The notes under the pieces were generated by a model. The model saw only the letters and a program-made list of their open reading frames with translations. It had not been told where the DNA came from and did no database searches. Positions 47,897-56,854 of a stretch of 64,000 bases of DNA are shown here, piece by piece. This DNA is from Granulicella sp. (GTDB lineage: Bacteria > Acidobacteriota > Terriglobia > Terriglobales > Acidobacteriaceae): NCBI GenBank assembly GCA_025408425.1, contig JANXYX010000010.1:62001-126000 (forward strand). The letters are read 5' to 3'. How positions within the stretch are numbered: the first letter of the stretch is position 1; every line of letters starts with the position of its first letter. A program made the translations under genes and the position numbers.

Positions 47897-48184
47897 TCAG
47901 GCTTCGAAGTCTACTTCGAGGGGATCGATGAGGGGGAGGAGCCAGGTGAGGAGTTTCTGGTGGACGGGGTGGCCGTTGTAGGCGTCGAAGGAGGCGCGGG
48001 TCTCGAACTTCATGACTCCTCCGAGCTGGTAGCCTTGCGATCGCGGAGAGATGTTGACGCCGACGAGGGTTTCAACGAGGCCGGGGATCTGGCCCTGAAG
48101 GGCGCGGATCTCGCGGATGACATGCTGCTGCTGATCCTGGGTGACGGCGGGTTGCCACCGGAAGGCGAAGGTGTGGATGACCAT
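47897..48184 (-). CDS. Dabb-family stress-responsive alpha/beta-barrel protein
   Basis: A 95-residue dimeric ferredoxin-like fold protein. It opens MVIHTFAFRW as the family does, with ALQGQIPGLVETLVGVN, the SFDAYNGHPVHQKL segment and the C-terminal IDPLEVDFEA. Members range from stress proteins to olivetolic acid cyclase; the role cannot be set. It is a cytoplasmic protein, divergent from the redoxin gene 76 bases away. Confidence 0.87.
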   Translation of the reverse strand: MVIHTFAFRWQPAVTQDQQQHVIREIRALQGQIPGLVETLVGVNISPRSQGYQLGGVMKFETRASFDAYNGHPVHQKLLTWLLPLIDPLEVDFEA

Positions 48185-48260
48185 GCGGAGATTGTAAAAT
48201 GGTGGGCCTTAGAATAGGACGACTGAATGGGTCTACAGGCATTCGAGGAGATGAGGGACT

Positions 48261-48836
48261 ATGTCTAAGACGGAATCGATGATGGTGGAGCTTGGGACGG
48301 TTGCTCCTGCGTTTGAACTGCAGGATGTGGTGACTGGGAAGGCAGTGGGGCGGGATGATGTGGCGGCCGATATGGCCGGGTTGCTGGTGATGTTTATCTG
48401 CGTGCACTGCCCGTATGTGAAGCATGTAGAGGAAGAGTTGGCGCGGATTGGGGTGGATTACGAGGGGAAGATTGGGATCGTGGCGATCTCTTCGAACGAT
48501 GTGGAGGCTTATCCTCAGGACGGGCCAGCGGAGATGAAGGCGCAGGCTGAGCGACTGGGGTTCCGCTTCCCTTACCTGTTCGACGAGATGCAGGAGGTAG
48601 CGCGGGAGTACGAGGCGGCTTGTACACCAGACTTCTTTTTGTTCGATGCAGAGATGAAGCTGGTTTATCGTGGGCAGCTGGATGACAGCAGGCCGCGACG
48701 ACCGAGCGGCGGCGGGAACGATATTCCAGTGACGGGCAAGGATCTGCGGAAGGCGATGGACGAAGTGATTGCAGGCAAGCGGCCGGACATGAATCAGCGC
48801 AGCAGTATAGGGTGCAATATCAAGTGGAAGTCCTAG
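48261..48836 (+). CDS. Thioredoxin-fold redoxin (AhpC/TSA-like)
   Basis: A 191-residue protein without a signal peptide. The active-site stretch ICVHCPYVKHVEEEL gives a CxxC pair, and a third cysteine stands in ACTPDFFLFD, the usual cis-proline region of the fold. It is probably a thiol peroxidase or disulphide reductase in the cytoplasm. The start at 48261 is preceded by GAGG at a proper distance. The carbonic anhydrase gene follows 100 bases later on the same strand. Confidence 0.88.
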   Translation: MSKTESMMVELGTVAPAFELQDVVTGKAVGRDDVAADMAGLLVMFICVHCPYVKHVEEELARIGVDYEGKIGIVAISSNDVEAYPQDGPAEMKAQAERLGFRFPYLFDEMQEVAREYEAACTPDFFLFDAEMKLVYRGQLDDSRPRRPSGGGNDIPVTGKDLRKAMDEVIAGKRPDMNQRSSIGCNIKWKS

Positions 48837-48936
48837 CCGGATGGGCAGAAGCGCGAGTTGCGCGCGAGAAGCCGGGTGGGGCCAGTATGTACGTTGTCTA
48901 CAGAAAGATGAGCGGGTTCGAGGCAAGAGACGACTT

Positions 48937-49590
48937 ATGGCTGAGGTTCTGGAGAGGTTGAAGGCAGGAATACGGCGGTTTCAGACGGAGGTATATCCGG
49001 AGCAGGCTGGGATGTACCGGAAGGTGGAGAGCGAACCGCAGCGTCCGCAGGCTTTGATTGTGACGTGTGCCGACTCGCGGATCGATCCGGAGCTGATTAC
49101 GCAGAGCGCGCCGGGGGAGCTGTTTGTGACGCGCAACATCGGCAACCTGGTGCCGGGGTATGGCGAGATGCTGGGCGGCGTGAGTGCAGTCGTCGAGTAT
49201 GCGGTGAAGGCGCTGCAAGTGCGGCACGTGGTGATCTGTGGGCACTCGGACTGCGGAGCAATGAAGGGACTGCTGGATCCGGAGGGGCTGAAGTCTATGC
49301 CGACAGTGGAGAACTGGCTGAAGAATGCGCATGCTGCGCTGAGCGTGGCATGCGCGATCCAAGGACAGGATGCCACGCGGGATGAACTAATGAAGCTGGT
49401 GACGGAGCAGAATGTGCTGCTGCAGATGCAGCATCTGCGGACGCATCCGGCGGTGGCGGGCGCGATGGCACGGGAGGATCTGACTATCTCCGGGTGGGTG
49501 TACGACATTGGACAAGGAGAGGTTCGGATCTGCGAGGATGGCGGCCGGAAGTTTGAGCCAGTGAGGATTGGGGAGAGTGAGGTCGCTTGA
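48937..49590 (+). CDS. Beta-class carbonic anhydrase
   Basis: A 217-residue enzyme interconverting carbon dioxide and bicarbonate. The zinc ligands are seen as Cys and Asp in CADSRID and His and Cys in GHSDCGAMK. NIGNLVPGYG and SAVVEYAVKAL are typical core segments. The start at 48937 (MAEVLERLKAGIRRF) gives the normal family N-terminus; the open frame continues upstream to 48841 without homology. Cytoplasmic. Confidence 0.92.
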   Translation: MAEVLERLKAGIRRFQTEVYPEQAGMYRKVESEPQRPQALIVTCADSRIDPELITQSAPGELFVTRNIGNLVPGYGEMLGGVSAVVEYAVKALQVRHVVICGHSDCGAMKGLLDPEGLKSMPTVENWLKNAHAALSVACAIQGQDATRDELMKLVTEQNVLLQMQHLRTHPAVAGAMAREDLTISGWVYDIGQGEVRICEDGGRKFEPVRIGESEVA

Positions 49591-49665
49591 TGGAGTTGGG
49601 ACGTAGGGGTCGAGTGGCACGAAAGTTGTAGTGAGAAGTTGGATGCGGGCGGATCTTTCCACGCT

Positions 49666-50052
49666 ATGATCTTGGCCATGAGAAAGATATATCCGGTTTT
49701 CTGCGTCGTACTAATGAGCATTGGTCTTGCAGGAGTCGCCGCGGCAATCCCTCCGGGGCAGGCACCACTGACTGTCTCGAGCGATGAGATGAGGAAGCTG
49801 CTGACCTTTGTAGAGGCGCCGACCTATCCGCCTTCGGAGCTGGCTGCTGGAACGACAGCGACTGTGGTCCTTAACGTCGTGGTTGACTCCACGGGAAGGG
49901 TCGAGAGCAGTACGGCGACATCGGGGCCGGACAACTTTGCCGATTCAGCGGTCAAAGCGGTGAAGCACTGGACCTACAAGCCGTATCTGGTGAATGGGAC
50001 TGCGGTAGAGGTGCAGACGGTAGTGACGGTGAATTTCTGCCCAGGTAAGTAG
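49666..50052 (+). CDS. TonB C-terminal-domain protein (energy transducer-like), exported
   Basis: About 128 residues. The N-terminus (MRKIYPVFCVVLMSIGLAGVAAA) is a signal peptide or anchor; a second ATG at 49678 would start exactly there. The rest is a TonB family C-terminal domain: PTYPPSELAAGTTATVVLNV, VVDSTGRVESSTATSGPD and AVKAVKHWTYKPYLVNG. It lacks the long proline-rich periplasmic spacer of a classical TonB. So it may be a stand-alone domain rather than a partner of ExbBD. It is followed by a good terminator. Confidence 0.83.
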   Translation: MILAMRKIYPVFCVVLMSIGLAGVAAAIPPGQAPLTVSSDEMRKLLTFVEAPTYPPSELAAGTTATVVLNVVVDSTGRVESSTATSGPDNFADSAVKAVKHWTYKPYLVNGTAVEVQTVVTVNFCPGK

Positions 50053-50070
50053 TGCAGAGTTGGTACGCTA

Positions 50071-50095
50071 AACCTCTCCTGTATGGAGAGGTTTT
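50071..50095 (+). terminator. Intrinsic terminator after the TonB-domain gene
   Basis: A 9-bp perfect stem AACCTCTCC / GGAGAGGTT with loop TGTAT, running into TTTT. Confidence 0.8.
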
Positions 50096-50120
50096 CGTGC
50101 GCGTGGAGGTATTGGGGGGA

Positions 50121-51050
50121 TCAGGCGTTGATGGTTTGGCGGACGACTGATTCGATGTGGGTGATCTCTCCATCGCGCATGTGGAGGATGCGGTCTGCGA
50201 TCTGAGCGGCCTCTGGGTTGTGGGTGATCATGAGGACGGTCTGGTGGAGCTCGCGGCTGGAGGTTCGGAGCATCTGGAGGACAGCGTCGGAGTTTTTGGT
50301 GTCCAGGTTTCCGGTGGGCTCGTCGGCAAGGACGATGGAGGGTCGGTTAATGAGAGCGCGGGCGATGGCTACGCGCTGCTGCTCACCACCGGAGAGCTCG
50401 TTGGGGCGGTGCTCGAGGCGACCGCTGATGCCAAGGAGAGCGGTGAGGTGGTCGAGGAGGGCGTGATCGAGTTCGCGCTTGGGGGAGACCCCAAGGTTGG
50501 CGATGTCGTGAGCGATCTCGATGTTGCCCATGGCCGACATGGTGGGGAGGAGATTGAAACGCTGGAAGACGAAGCCGATGCGGGCACGACGCATTTTGGT
50601 TCGGTCAGCGTCGGAGAGCTTGGAGAAGTCGGTGCCATCGATGGTGACAGAGCCGCTGGTGGCAGGGGTGAGGCCGCCGAGGATGTGGAAGAGAGTGGAC
50701 TTTCCTGAGCCGGAGGGTCCGACGATGGCCACGAACTCACCGGGATTGACGGAGAAACTAACGTTGCGGAGGGCTTCAACCTCAACCTTGCCGGAGCGGT
50801 AGGTCTTGCCGAGGTTCTGCGCGATGATGATGGGGGCGCCATTAGCAGCGCGTACCGCGGACGGATGAGGCGTTAGGGAAGGGTGCATCCTGGCAGAGCT
50901 TAGTTCCGATGGGTCCGACGCGGGTGAAGTTCCAGATTGCATTGTGGGAGATCTCGATTCAAAAAGCTGCGACGCAGCTGAAGTTGTAGATTGCATTGTG
51001 GCAGAACTCGATTCAAACGGCTGCGGCGCGGCTGAAGTTGTAGGCTGCAT
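50121..51050 (-). CDS. ABC transporter ATP-binding protein (LolD/MacB-type) with a repeated N-terminal extension
   Basis: Up to 309 residues. From about residue 74 it is a normal ATPase: Walker A GPSGSGKST, Q-loop FVFQRFNLLP, signature LSGGEQQRVAIARAL, Walker B VLADEPTGNLD and the switch His in MITHNPEA. It resembles LolD/MacB-type exporters; no permease gene is adjacent. The first 54 residues consist of three 18-residue repeats, each starting with Met, encoded by 54-bp direct repeats (ATGs at 51050, 50996, 50942; a fourth ATG at 50888). The true start may be any of these; 50888 gives a near-normal protein. Confidence 0.85.
   Translation of the reverse strand: MQPTTSAAPQPFESSSATMQSTTSAASQLFESRSPTMQSGTSPASDPSELSSARMHPSLTPHPSAVRAANGAPIIIAQNLGKTYRSGKVEVEALRNVSFSVNPGEFVAIVGPSGSGKSTLFHILGGLTPATSGSVTIDGTDFSKLSDADRTKMRRARIGFVFQRFNLLPTMSAMGNIEIAHDIANLGVSPKRELDHALLDHLTALLGISGRLEHRPNELSGGEQQRVAIARALINRPSIVLADEPTGNLDTKNSDAVLQMLRTSSRELHQTVLMITHNPEAAQIADRILHMRDGEITHIESVVRQTINA
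50886..51050. repeat. 54-bp direct repeats at the 5-prime end of the ABC ATPase gene
   Basis: Three successive 54-base units, in frame, the two outermost (50943-50996 and 50997-51050) being most alike. Each begins with an ATG on the minus strand. The unit nearest the ATPase domain is more diverged. Confidence 0.75.
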
Positions 51051-51088
51051 GTAGTTACTTTCAAGTTTATCGTGAGTGGGGTTTCGAG

Positions 51089-51697
51089 ATGAGTTTCAGA
51101 GAGCTTTTACTGCTGGCGCTGGTGGGCTGGACGGCACTGGGTGTGTTGGGGGTGGGGATTTCACTGGTTCGGGGCGAGCGGGAGCGGGTGCGGCGAGGGC
51201 TTGGGTGGCTGGCGGGGACCTGGGTGATTTATGTAGCTGTGGTGATAGGGGTTTCGGTGGTGCAGCCGGGACGGGTAGTGGCTCTGGGGCAGGAGCAGTG
51301 CTTCGATGAGATGTGCTTCGCAGTCATGAAGGTGGATGAGGTGCCCGGTTTCTTTGGGCCGAACCATGGACCGGATGGCAGCCGGTTGCTGCGTGTGGTG
51401 GTGCGCGTAACGAATAAGGGCCGGGCAAAGACGCAGAGTGAGGCGCTGCTGCGGGCTTATCTGGTGGATGCAGAGGGACGGCGGTGGGAGGAGGTTTCCG
51501 GGTTGAGTGGGAACCGGCTGACGACGCGGGTGGTGGCGGGCGGGACGATGATGAGCGAGCCGGTTTTCAAGGTCGCGGGCAATGCGAGCGGGCTAGGGCT
51601 GGTGTTGACGCATGGGCGATGGCAGCCGGGAGTGCTGGTGATCGGGGACTCGGATAGTTGGTGGCACAAGCGGACAGTGGTGGATCTGAGGCGGTAG
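51089..51697 (+). CDS. Membrane-anchored hypothetical protein with immunoglobulin-like extracytoplasmic domain
   Basis: A 202-residue protein that I do not recognise by name. It has two N-terminal transmembrane helices (LLLLALVGWTALGVLGVGIS and GWLAGTWVIYVAVVIGVSVV), then a soluble domain. That domain has two cysteines close together (QCFDEMCF) and a beta pattern RLLRVVVRVTNKGRA, as in DUF4352-type immunoglobulin-like folds. The gene is divergent from the ABC ATPase gene. It may sense or bind something in the envelope; no further clue. Confidence 0.7.
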   Translation: MSFRELLLLALVGWTALGVLGVGISLVRGERERVRRGLGWLAGTWVIYVAVVIGVSVVQPGRVVALGQEQCFDEMCFAVMKVDEVPGFFGPNHGPDGSRLLRVVVRVTNKGRAKTQSEALLRAYLVDAEGRRWEEVSGLSGNRLTTRVVAGGTMMSEPVFKVAGNASGLGLVLTHGRWQPGVLVIGDSDSWWHKRTVVDLRR

Positions 51698-51835
51698 GGG
51701 GCTAAAAAATCACAATTGGGTGACAAGTCTGTGACACCAGCGCTGGGTGGACCCGACTAGTGTGATTTCGACGACTCGGGGCAGCCAGAGCGACCGATGA
51801 GAGCTGTACCTGCTCGCCAGACGAGGAGAATCACC

Positions 51836-53002
51836 ATGATCATCCAGAGATTCGACCGCACGAACTATCGACGCGCGCTATCAACCGCAGTGCTTGCGAT
51901 GGCTATCGCAGCCTCTGCCGGAGAGGCGATGGCGCAGACCGTCCAACACTACAAGCAGACCAACCTGACATCGAACCAGGCATCGCTGGCTCCGACGGTG
52001 GACGCGAACCTGGTGAATGCGTGGGGGCTGGCACGGAGTTCGAAGAGTCCGTGGTGGGTTTCGGACAATGGGACGGGGGTCTCGACGCTGTATGGGGCAA
52101 CTGGCAGTCCAGTGTCATTGGTGGTGTCGATACCTGGCCCGAACTCGAGCACGCCCGCGGGGACTCCGACGGGGGTCGTGTTCAATGGCGACCCAACAGC
52201 ATTCCTGGTGGCACCGGGGGCTGCGTCCAGTTTTATATTTGTAACGGAAGATGGAACGATCTCCGGATGGAACTCCGGCGTGAACCTGCATCAGGCCGTG
52301 ATTAAGGTAAATAACTTCGATCGTTCGGTGTACAAAGGCGCAACGATCGCCACGATCACGGATGGAACCGTCACCAAGACGTATCTGTATGTTGCCGATT
52401 TCCGGATGGGCAAGATTGCGGTGTTCGATTCGAGCTTCAACCCGGTGACGATGTCGGCGGACCGCGATGGAGATAACGATCGGGATGACCGGGGCCAGAG
52501 CTTTGAGGATCCGCGATTACCGCGGGGGTATGCGCCGTTCAATGTGCAGAATATCGGCGGCAATCTGTACGTGGCGTTTGCGAAGCAGGATTCCGCGAAG
52601 CATGACGAAGTGGCCGGAGCCGGGATGGGATTTGTGGATGTGTTCTCGCCACACGGGCGGCTGTTGCACCGGTTGCAGGCAGGGCCGTGGTTCAACGCTC
52701 CGTGGGGACTGACGCTGGCGTCGAGTGACTTTGGCGCGTATAGCCATGATGTGTTGGTGGGGCAGTTTGGCAGCGGTCAGATACTGGCGTTCGATCCGGT
52801 GACGGGCAACTATAAGGGCGCGCTGGTGGGTACGGACGACAAGACGATTTCGGTAGACGGCCTGTGGGCATTGGGGTTTGGGAACGATGCGAGCGCTGGG
52901 CCGGCGACGACCCTGTACTTTACGGCAGGGCCGGATAGCGAATCGAATGGGCTTTTTGGGAGTTTCACTGCGGTTGAGAATGCGCAGGGAAACCATCAAT
53001 AA
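51836..53002 (+). CDS. TIGR03118-family secreted protein
   Basis: A 388-residue secreted beta-propeller-like protein. The start at 51836 has GGAG eight bases upstream; the signal peptide ends EAMAQ. Typical segments are LVNAWGLARSSKSPWWVSDN, NGTGVSTLYGATG, FIFVTEDGTISGWN and APWGLTLASSDFG. The family (TIGR03118) is widespread in soil bacteria and plants and has no known function. A calcium-like acidic loop DRDGDNDRDD lies near residue 212. It is followed by a strong terminator. Confidence 0.85.
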   Translation: MIIQRFDRTNYRRALSTAVLAMAIAASAGEAMAQTVQHYKQTNLTSNQASLAPTVDANLVNAWGLARSSKSPWWVSDNGTGVSTLYGATGSPVSLVVSIPGPNSSTPAGTPTGVVFNGDPTAFLVAPGAASSFIFVTEDGTISGWNSGVNLHQAVIKVNNFDRSVYKGATIATITDGTVTKTYLYVADFRMGKIAVFDSSFNPVTMSADRDGDNDRDDRGQSFEDPRLPRGYAPFNVQNIGGNLYVAFAKQDSAKHDEVAGAGMGFVDVFSPHGRLLHRLQAGPWFNAPWGLTLASSDFGAYSHDVLVGQFGSGQILAFDPVTGNYKGALVGTDDKTISVDGLWALGFGNDASAGPATTLYFTAGPDSESNGLFGSFTAVENAQGNHQ

Positions 53003-53036
53003 GGATGTGTCATGGCTGTAATGTCTGGCTCCGCAT

Positions 53037-53067
53037 GAGGCGCCGTGATGAACGGCGCCTCTTTTTT
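53037..53067 (+). terminator. Intrinsic terminator of the TIGR03118 gene
   Basis: A 9-bp perfect stem GAGGCGCCG / CGGCGCCTC with a 7-base loop and a T6 run. Confidence 0.93.
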
Positions 53068-53098
53068 GAGACTACGCGGGCTTAGATGAAGAGACAGG

Positions 53099-55444
53099 TT
53101 ATGGGGCGACGGTGAAGGTGGAGTGGAGTGTGGCTTGAGAGTTGGAGCCTAGCCAGACGTCGAAGGTGGAGGCGTCCTGAACCCAGGTTCTGGTGGTGCT
53201 GGTCCAGTAGGTGAGTTCATCTTTGCCGATGGTGAAGTGGACGGATTTCTTTTCGTGGGGAGCAAGGGTGATGCGCTGGAAGCCTTTGAGCTCACGGACG
53301 GGACGGGAGGTGCTGCCGTACTGTTGGTGAAGGTAGAGCTGGGGAACCTCGTCGGCGGTGATGGCGCCGGTGTTTTCTACATCGGCTGTGACTTCAAGGG
53401 ATTGGCCGGGTTTGATGGTGTCCTGGCTGAGTTTGAGGTTGGAAAAGGCTAATGAGGAGTAGCTGAGGCCGTATCCGAAGGGGTAGAGCGGGGTGGACTC
53501 CTCGTCCCAGTAGCGCTTGCCCTGATTTTCCGGAGCCTGGGTGGTGTTGTGCGCGTAGTTGATGGGGATCTGTCCGACGTTGCGGGGCCATGAAACGGGG
53601 AGCTTGCCGCCGGGGACAGCGTTGCCAAAGAGGAGGTTCGCAATTGCGTTGCCGCCCTGGGTGCCGGGATACCAGGCCTCCAGGATGGAGGGAACGTGCT
53701 GCGAGGCCCAGGTGATGTTGAGGGGACGTCCGTTCATGAGGACGAGGACGACGGGCTTTCCGGTGGCGACGACGGCCTCGAGGAGGCGCTGTTGCTGGCC
53801 GGGGAGGTCGAGGGAGTCGCGGGAGGCACCTTCGCCAGACATGTTCTGGGCCTCGCCAAGGACAAGGATGGTGAGGTCGGCGGAGCTGGCGATATCGATG
53901 GCTTTGGCGAACTCGGCCCTGGAGTGTTCCGGGGTCCATGGGATCACGGGTGCCAGACGGGTGATGGGATCGAGAAACGATGGGAATTTGCGGTAGAGCT
54001 GTGCTCCGGGAGCGTATGAGATGTCGGCTTGCTGGCCTAGTCTGGTGCGGATGCCGTTGAGGACGGTGGCAGTCTCGGGGAGGTCGAAGGCGAAGTCCCA
54101 GGGACCGAGGGTATCGATCTGAGAGTCGGCGAGGGGGCCGATGACTGCGATTTTCTTATGAGCGCCGGGCTGGAGGGGCAGCAGAGTTCCTTCGTTGCGG
54201 AGGAGGACTGCGGTGCGCTCTGCGGCGAGGCGGGCTGCGGTGCGGTGGGTGGGGTCGGCCAGGGTTGCGACGGAGGTAGGTACGTCGGCATAGGGATGCT
54301 CGAAGAGGCCGAGACGGATCTTCATCTCAAGGATGGGGCGGACGGCAGCATCGACCTGAGTGACAGTGATTTGGCCGGATTTGAGGGCTGCGGGCAGGCC
54401 GGTGGAGTAAGCGGTGTTTCCGACGGACATCTCCATGTTGACGCCGGCGGTGAAGGCGCGGAAGGCTGCGTCGGCAGAGTCTTTCGCGTAGCCGTGGTTC
54501 TTGAGGCTTTTAACGGCATTGGCATCGGAGACGACGAAGCCTTTGAAGCCCCAGTCCTTACGGAGGACGTCGGTGAGGAGCCAGCGGTTGCCGGTGGCGG
54601 GGACGTCGTTGAGGTCCATATAGGCGGACATGATGGTGCCGGCGCCAGCGTTTACGGCGGCGTGGAAGGGCTTGAGGTAGATGTTCTGGAGCTGGGTCTC
54701 AGAGATGTAGGAGGCGTCATAGTCGCGGCCTCCCTCGGCGGCTCCGTAGCCGGCGAAGTGCTTGACGGAGGCGAGGAGGTGGTCGGGTGCGCCGATGTAG
54801 TCTCCCTGGAAGCCTTTGACCTGGGCGGCTGCGAAGGCTGAGCCGAGGTAGGGATCTTCACCTGCGCCTTCCACGATGCGTCCCCAGCGGGGGTCGCGGG
54901 CGATGTCGACCATGGGACCGAATGCCCAGTTGATGCCGACGGAGCGGGCCTCCTTGGCGGCGATGGTCTGGCCGCTGGTGGAGAGGGCCGGATCCCAGGA
55001 GGCGGCCATGGCGATGGGTACGGGGAAGATGGTGCGGAAGCCGTGGATGACATCGAAGCCGAAGATGAGTGGGATGTGGAGGCGTGAGTTTTCGACGGCG
55101 AGATGCTGGTAGTGGTTGATTACGTCGGGATTGGTGATGAAGAGGAGTGAGCCGACGTTGCCTTTCCTGGCCATGTCTTCGATGTGGGAGGAGTTGTCGG
55201 TCTGGGCGAGTTCGTTGAGGGTGTTACCGAAGACGAAGAGCTGGTTGAGCTGACCGAGCTTCTCTTCTTGAGTCATCTGCTTGAGGAGGGATTCGACGCG
55301 CTGGTGGACGGCCTGATCGGAGAGAGGCGCGGTGGAGGGGGCGGAGGGGGTCTGGGCTAGTGCGGAGACGGTGAGGAGAGTGGCAGTTAGGAGGACGGTG
55401 CGGACGCAGTGGGGGGCGATTACAGCGCTTTTCTTGACGTTCAT
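53099..55444 (-). CDS. GH3 beta-glucosidase, periplasmic (BglX-like)
   Basis: A 781-residue exported enzyme with a signal peptide ending VSALAQ. The first GH3 domain has GFDVIHGFRTIFP, GRIVEGAGEDPYL, SVKHFAGYG and the nucleophile Asp in GFVVSDANAV. The second domain has the probable acid/base Glu in SGEGASRDSLDLPG. A fibronectin III-like domain closes the protein (PVRELKGFQRITLAPHEKK). It removes terminal beta-glucose (or xylose) from oligosaccharides in the periplasm. It lacks the GntR-type operator and belongs to another unit than the hydroxyproline block. Confidence 0.92.
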   Translation of the reverse strand: MNVKKSAVIAPHCVRTVLLTATLLTVSALAQTPSAPSTAPLSDQAVHQRVESLLKQMTQEEKLGQLNQLFVFGNTLNELAQTDNSSHIEDMARKGNVGSLLFITNPDVINHYQHLAVENSRLHIPLIFGFDVIHGFRTIFPVPIAMAASWDPALSTSGQTIAAKEARSVGINWAFGPMVDIARDPRWGRIVEGAGEDPYLGSAFAAAQVKGFQGDYIGAPDHLLASVKHFAGYGAAEGGRDYDASYISETQLQNIYLKPFHAAVNAGAGTIMSAYMDLNDVPATGNRWLLTDVLRKDWGFKGFVVSDANAVKSLKNHGYAKDSADAAFRAFTAGVNMEMSVGNTAYSTGLPAALKSGQITVTQVDAAVRPILEMKIRLGLFEHPYADVPTSVATLADPTHRTAARLAAERTAVLLRNEGTLLPLQPGAHKKIAVIGPLADSQIDTLGPWDFAFDLPETATVLNGIRTRLGQQADISYAPGAQLYRKFPSFLDPITRLAPVIPWTPEHSRAEFAKAIDIASSADLTILVLGEAQNMSGEGASRDSLDLPGQQQRLLEAVVATGKPVVLVLMNGRPLNITWASQHVPSILEAWYPGTQGGNAIANLLFGNAVPGGKLPVSWPRNVGQIPINYAHNTTQAPENQGKRYWDEESTPLYPFGYGLSYSSLAFSNLKLSQDTIKPGQSLEVTADVENTGAITADEVPQLYLHQQYGSTSRPVRELKGFQRITLAPHEKKSVHFTIGKDELTYWTSTTRTWVQDASTFDVWLGSNSQATLHSTFTVAP

Positions 55445-55583
55445 GAAGGCTCCGGGGTGACCGGATGATGCTAAGCGACAAGGCTATGTTTTGGCTATCT
55501 ACATATTTGCGGGGAGTGGCTTCTGGACAGGTATGGATTGCAACGTGGATATCAAGGCTGGTTTGGGGAATGGTAGCAGCGGA

Positions 55584-55949
55584 TCAGGCTGGTAGAGCGG
55601 CAGTCATGAGGAGGGAGTGGAGGGTGATGTCTTCGAGGAAGCTGATTTCGATACGGAGCGCGACGACCTGGCCGAGATCTGCAGACCGGCGGAAGTGTTG
55701 GCGGCAGGTGCAGAGTTCGCTGAGTGTAAGGTGTCCGGAGCGAGTGAGTTCGAGTCCGGAGGCGATGATAGCGGCGTAGAGATCGACGATGGCGCGGAGC
55801 TGGATCTCGATACGGAACTCCATGGTGGTGGCGGAGAGGGTGCGACGGTCGAGCACCCAGCCGCCGCAGTCGGCAAAGGCGTTGGTGAGGCTGGGGAGGA
55901 CGCCACTGCGCTCCTGGTAGCTGAAGCTCTGGATTTCGAGAGACTGCAT
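55584..55949 (-). CDS. Small hypothetical protein, ACT-like beta/alpha pattern
   Basis: A 121-residue protein that I cannot name. The order of predicted strands and helices (EIQSFSYQERSGVLPSLTNAFADCGGWVLDRR, then MEFRIEIQLRAIVDLYAAIIASG, broken here into two parts) resembles an ACT-type regulatory fold. No signal peptide. It is alone on its strand after the GH3 gene start. Confidence 0.6.
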   Translation of the reverse strand: MQSLEIQSFSYQERSGVLPSLTNAFADCGGWVLDRRTLSATTMEFRIEIQLRAIVDLYAAIIASGLELTRSGHLTLSELCTCRQHFRRSADLGQVVALRIEISFLEDITLHSLLMTAALPA

Positions 55950-56232
55950 GGTGAGTTAGCCGCCGAGATAAGAGATTTTGAACAGAAGGAGCTTGGAAGT
56001 CAATGAAGCAGCTTCTGTCGTCAGGGTGTTCATCGGTAGTTGGATGCGGGATAGTGATGGTGGAGCAGCACGGTGGTCACGTGACGAATGGAAGCGAGCT
56101 GGTTACGCCAGGGTGGTGCTGCGCTGGCGGACGGAGTAGCCATAAGGAAGGGATCTGGATTAAGCGGGGTGGCAATTTATTTCGGTGTGGTTTTGGGCGG
56201 GAGTGTAGGAGGATGGTGAGGGAGAGTGCGGC

Positions 56233-56634
56233 ATGGTGCTTGGTGTTGGAACAGACATGATTGAGATTGAACGGGTGGAGGAGAGTATCGAGCGTTATGG
56301 GGAGCGCTTTCTGGCGCGGGTGTTTACGCCGGAAGAGATTGCGTACTGCCAGCAGAAAAGGAACTCTGCGGAGAGCTTTGCGGCGCGGTTTGCAGCAAAG
56401 GAGGCGGGGGCAAAAGCGCTGGGCACGGGGATCAGCCGAGGTGTGAGCTGGAAGGAGATCGAGGTGCGGCGGGTGATGGGTGAGCGTCCCACGCTGCACT
56501 GGAGTGGTAGGGCGGCGGAACGTGCCGAAGCTATGGGGATTCACAGTGTGGAGTTGAGCCTGACCCACAGCCGGACGGTGGCGATGGCGATGGTGATGGT
56601 GCAGGGAAAGGAAAGGCGAACAGTGTCTGAGTGA
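56233..56634 (+). CDS. acpS: Holo-[acyl-carrier-protein] synthase
   Basis: A 133-residue enzyme that moves phosphopantetheine from CoA to acyl carrier protein. The two magnesium-site motifs are present: GVGTDMIEIERV at residues 4-15 and FAARFAAKEAGAKALGTG near residue 49; the closing segment SLTHSRTVAMAMV is also typical. ATG start at 56233 matches the family N-terminus. Preceded by about 280 bases without a gene. Confidence 0.95.
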   Translation: MVLGVGTDMIEIERVEESIERYGERFLARVFTPEEIAYCQQKRNSAESFAARFAAKEAGAKALGTGISRGVSWKEIEVRRVMGERPTLHWSGRAAERAEAMGIHSVELSLTHSRTVAMAMVMVQGKERRTVSE

Positions 56635-56854
56635 AGCATTGAAACCAATGAGAGGGTTTCAGCATCCATTGAAGATAAAGGACTTTCTGTTTGCCGGAGC
56701 GATATGATTCCGTGCTGACGGCGCGGACGTAGGGTATTCTTTTGCTACCAGACGTTCAAGTGCTGACAGTAGGGGCGATAACACCCTTTATCTGCCGCCA
56801 GTTCAAGTTTGCCGCGGTGAAACGGCCCGCGGGAAGACACTCTGAAGGAGGGCT

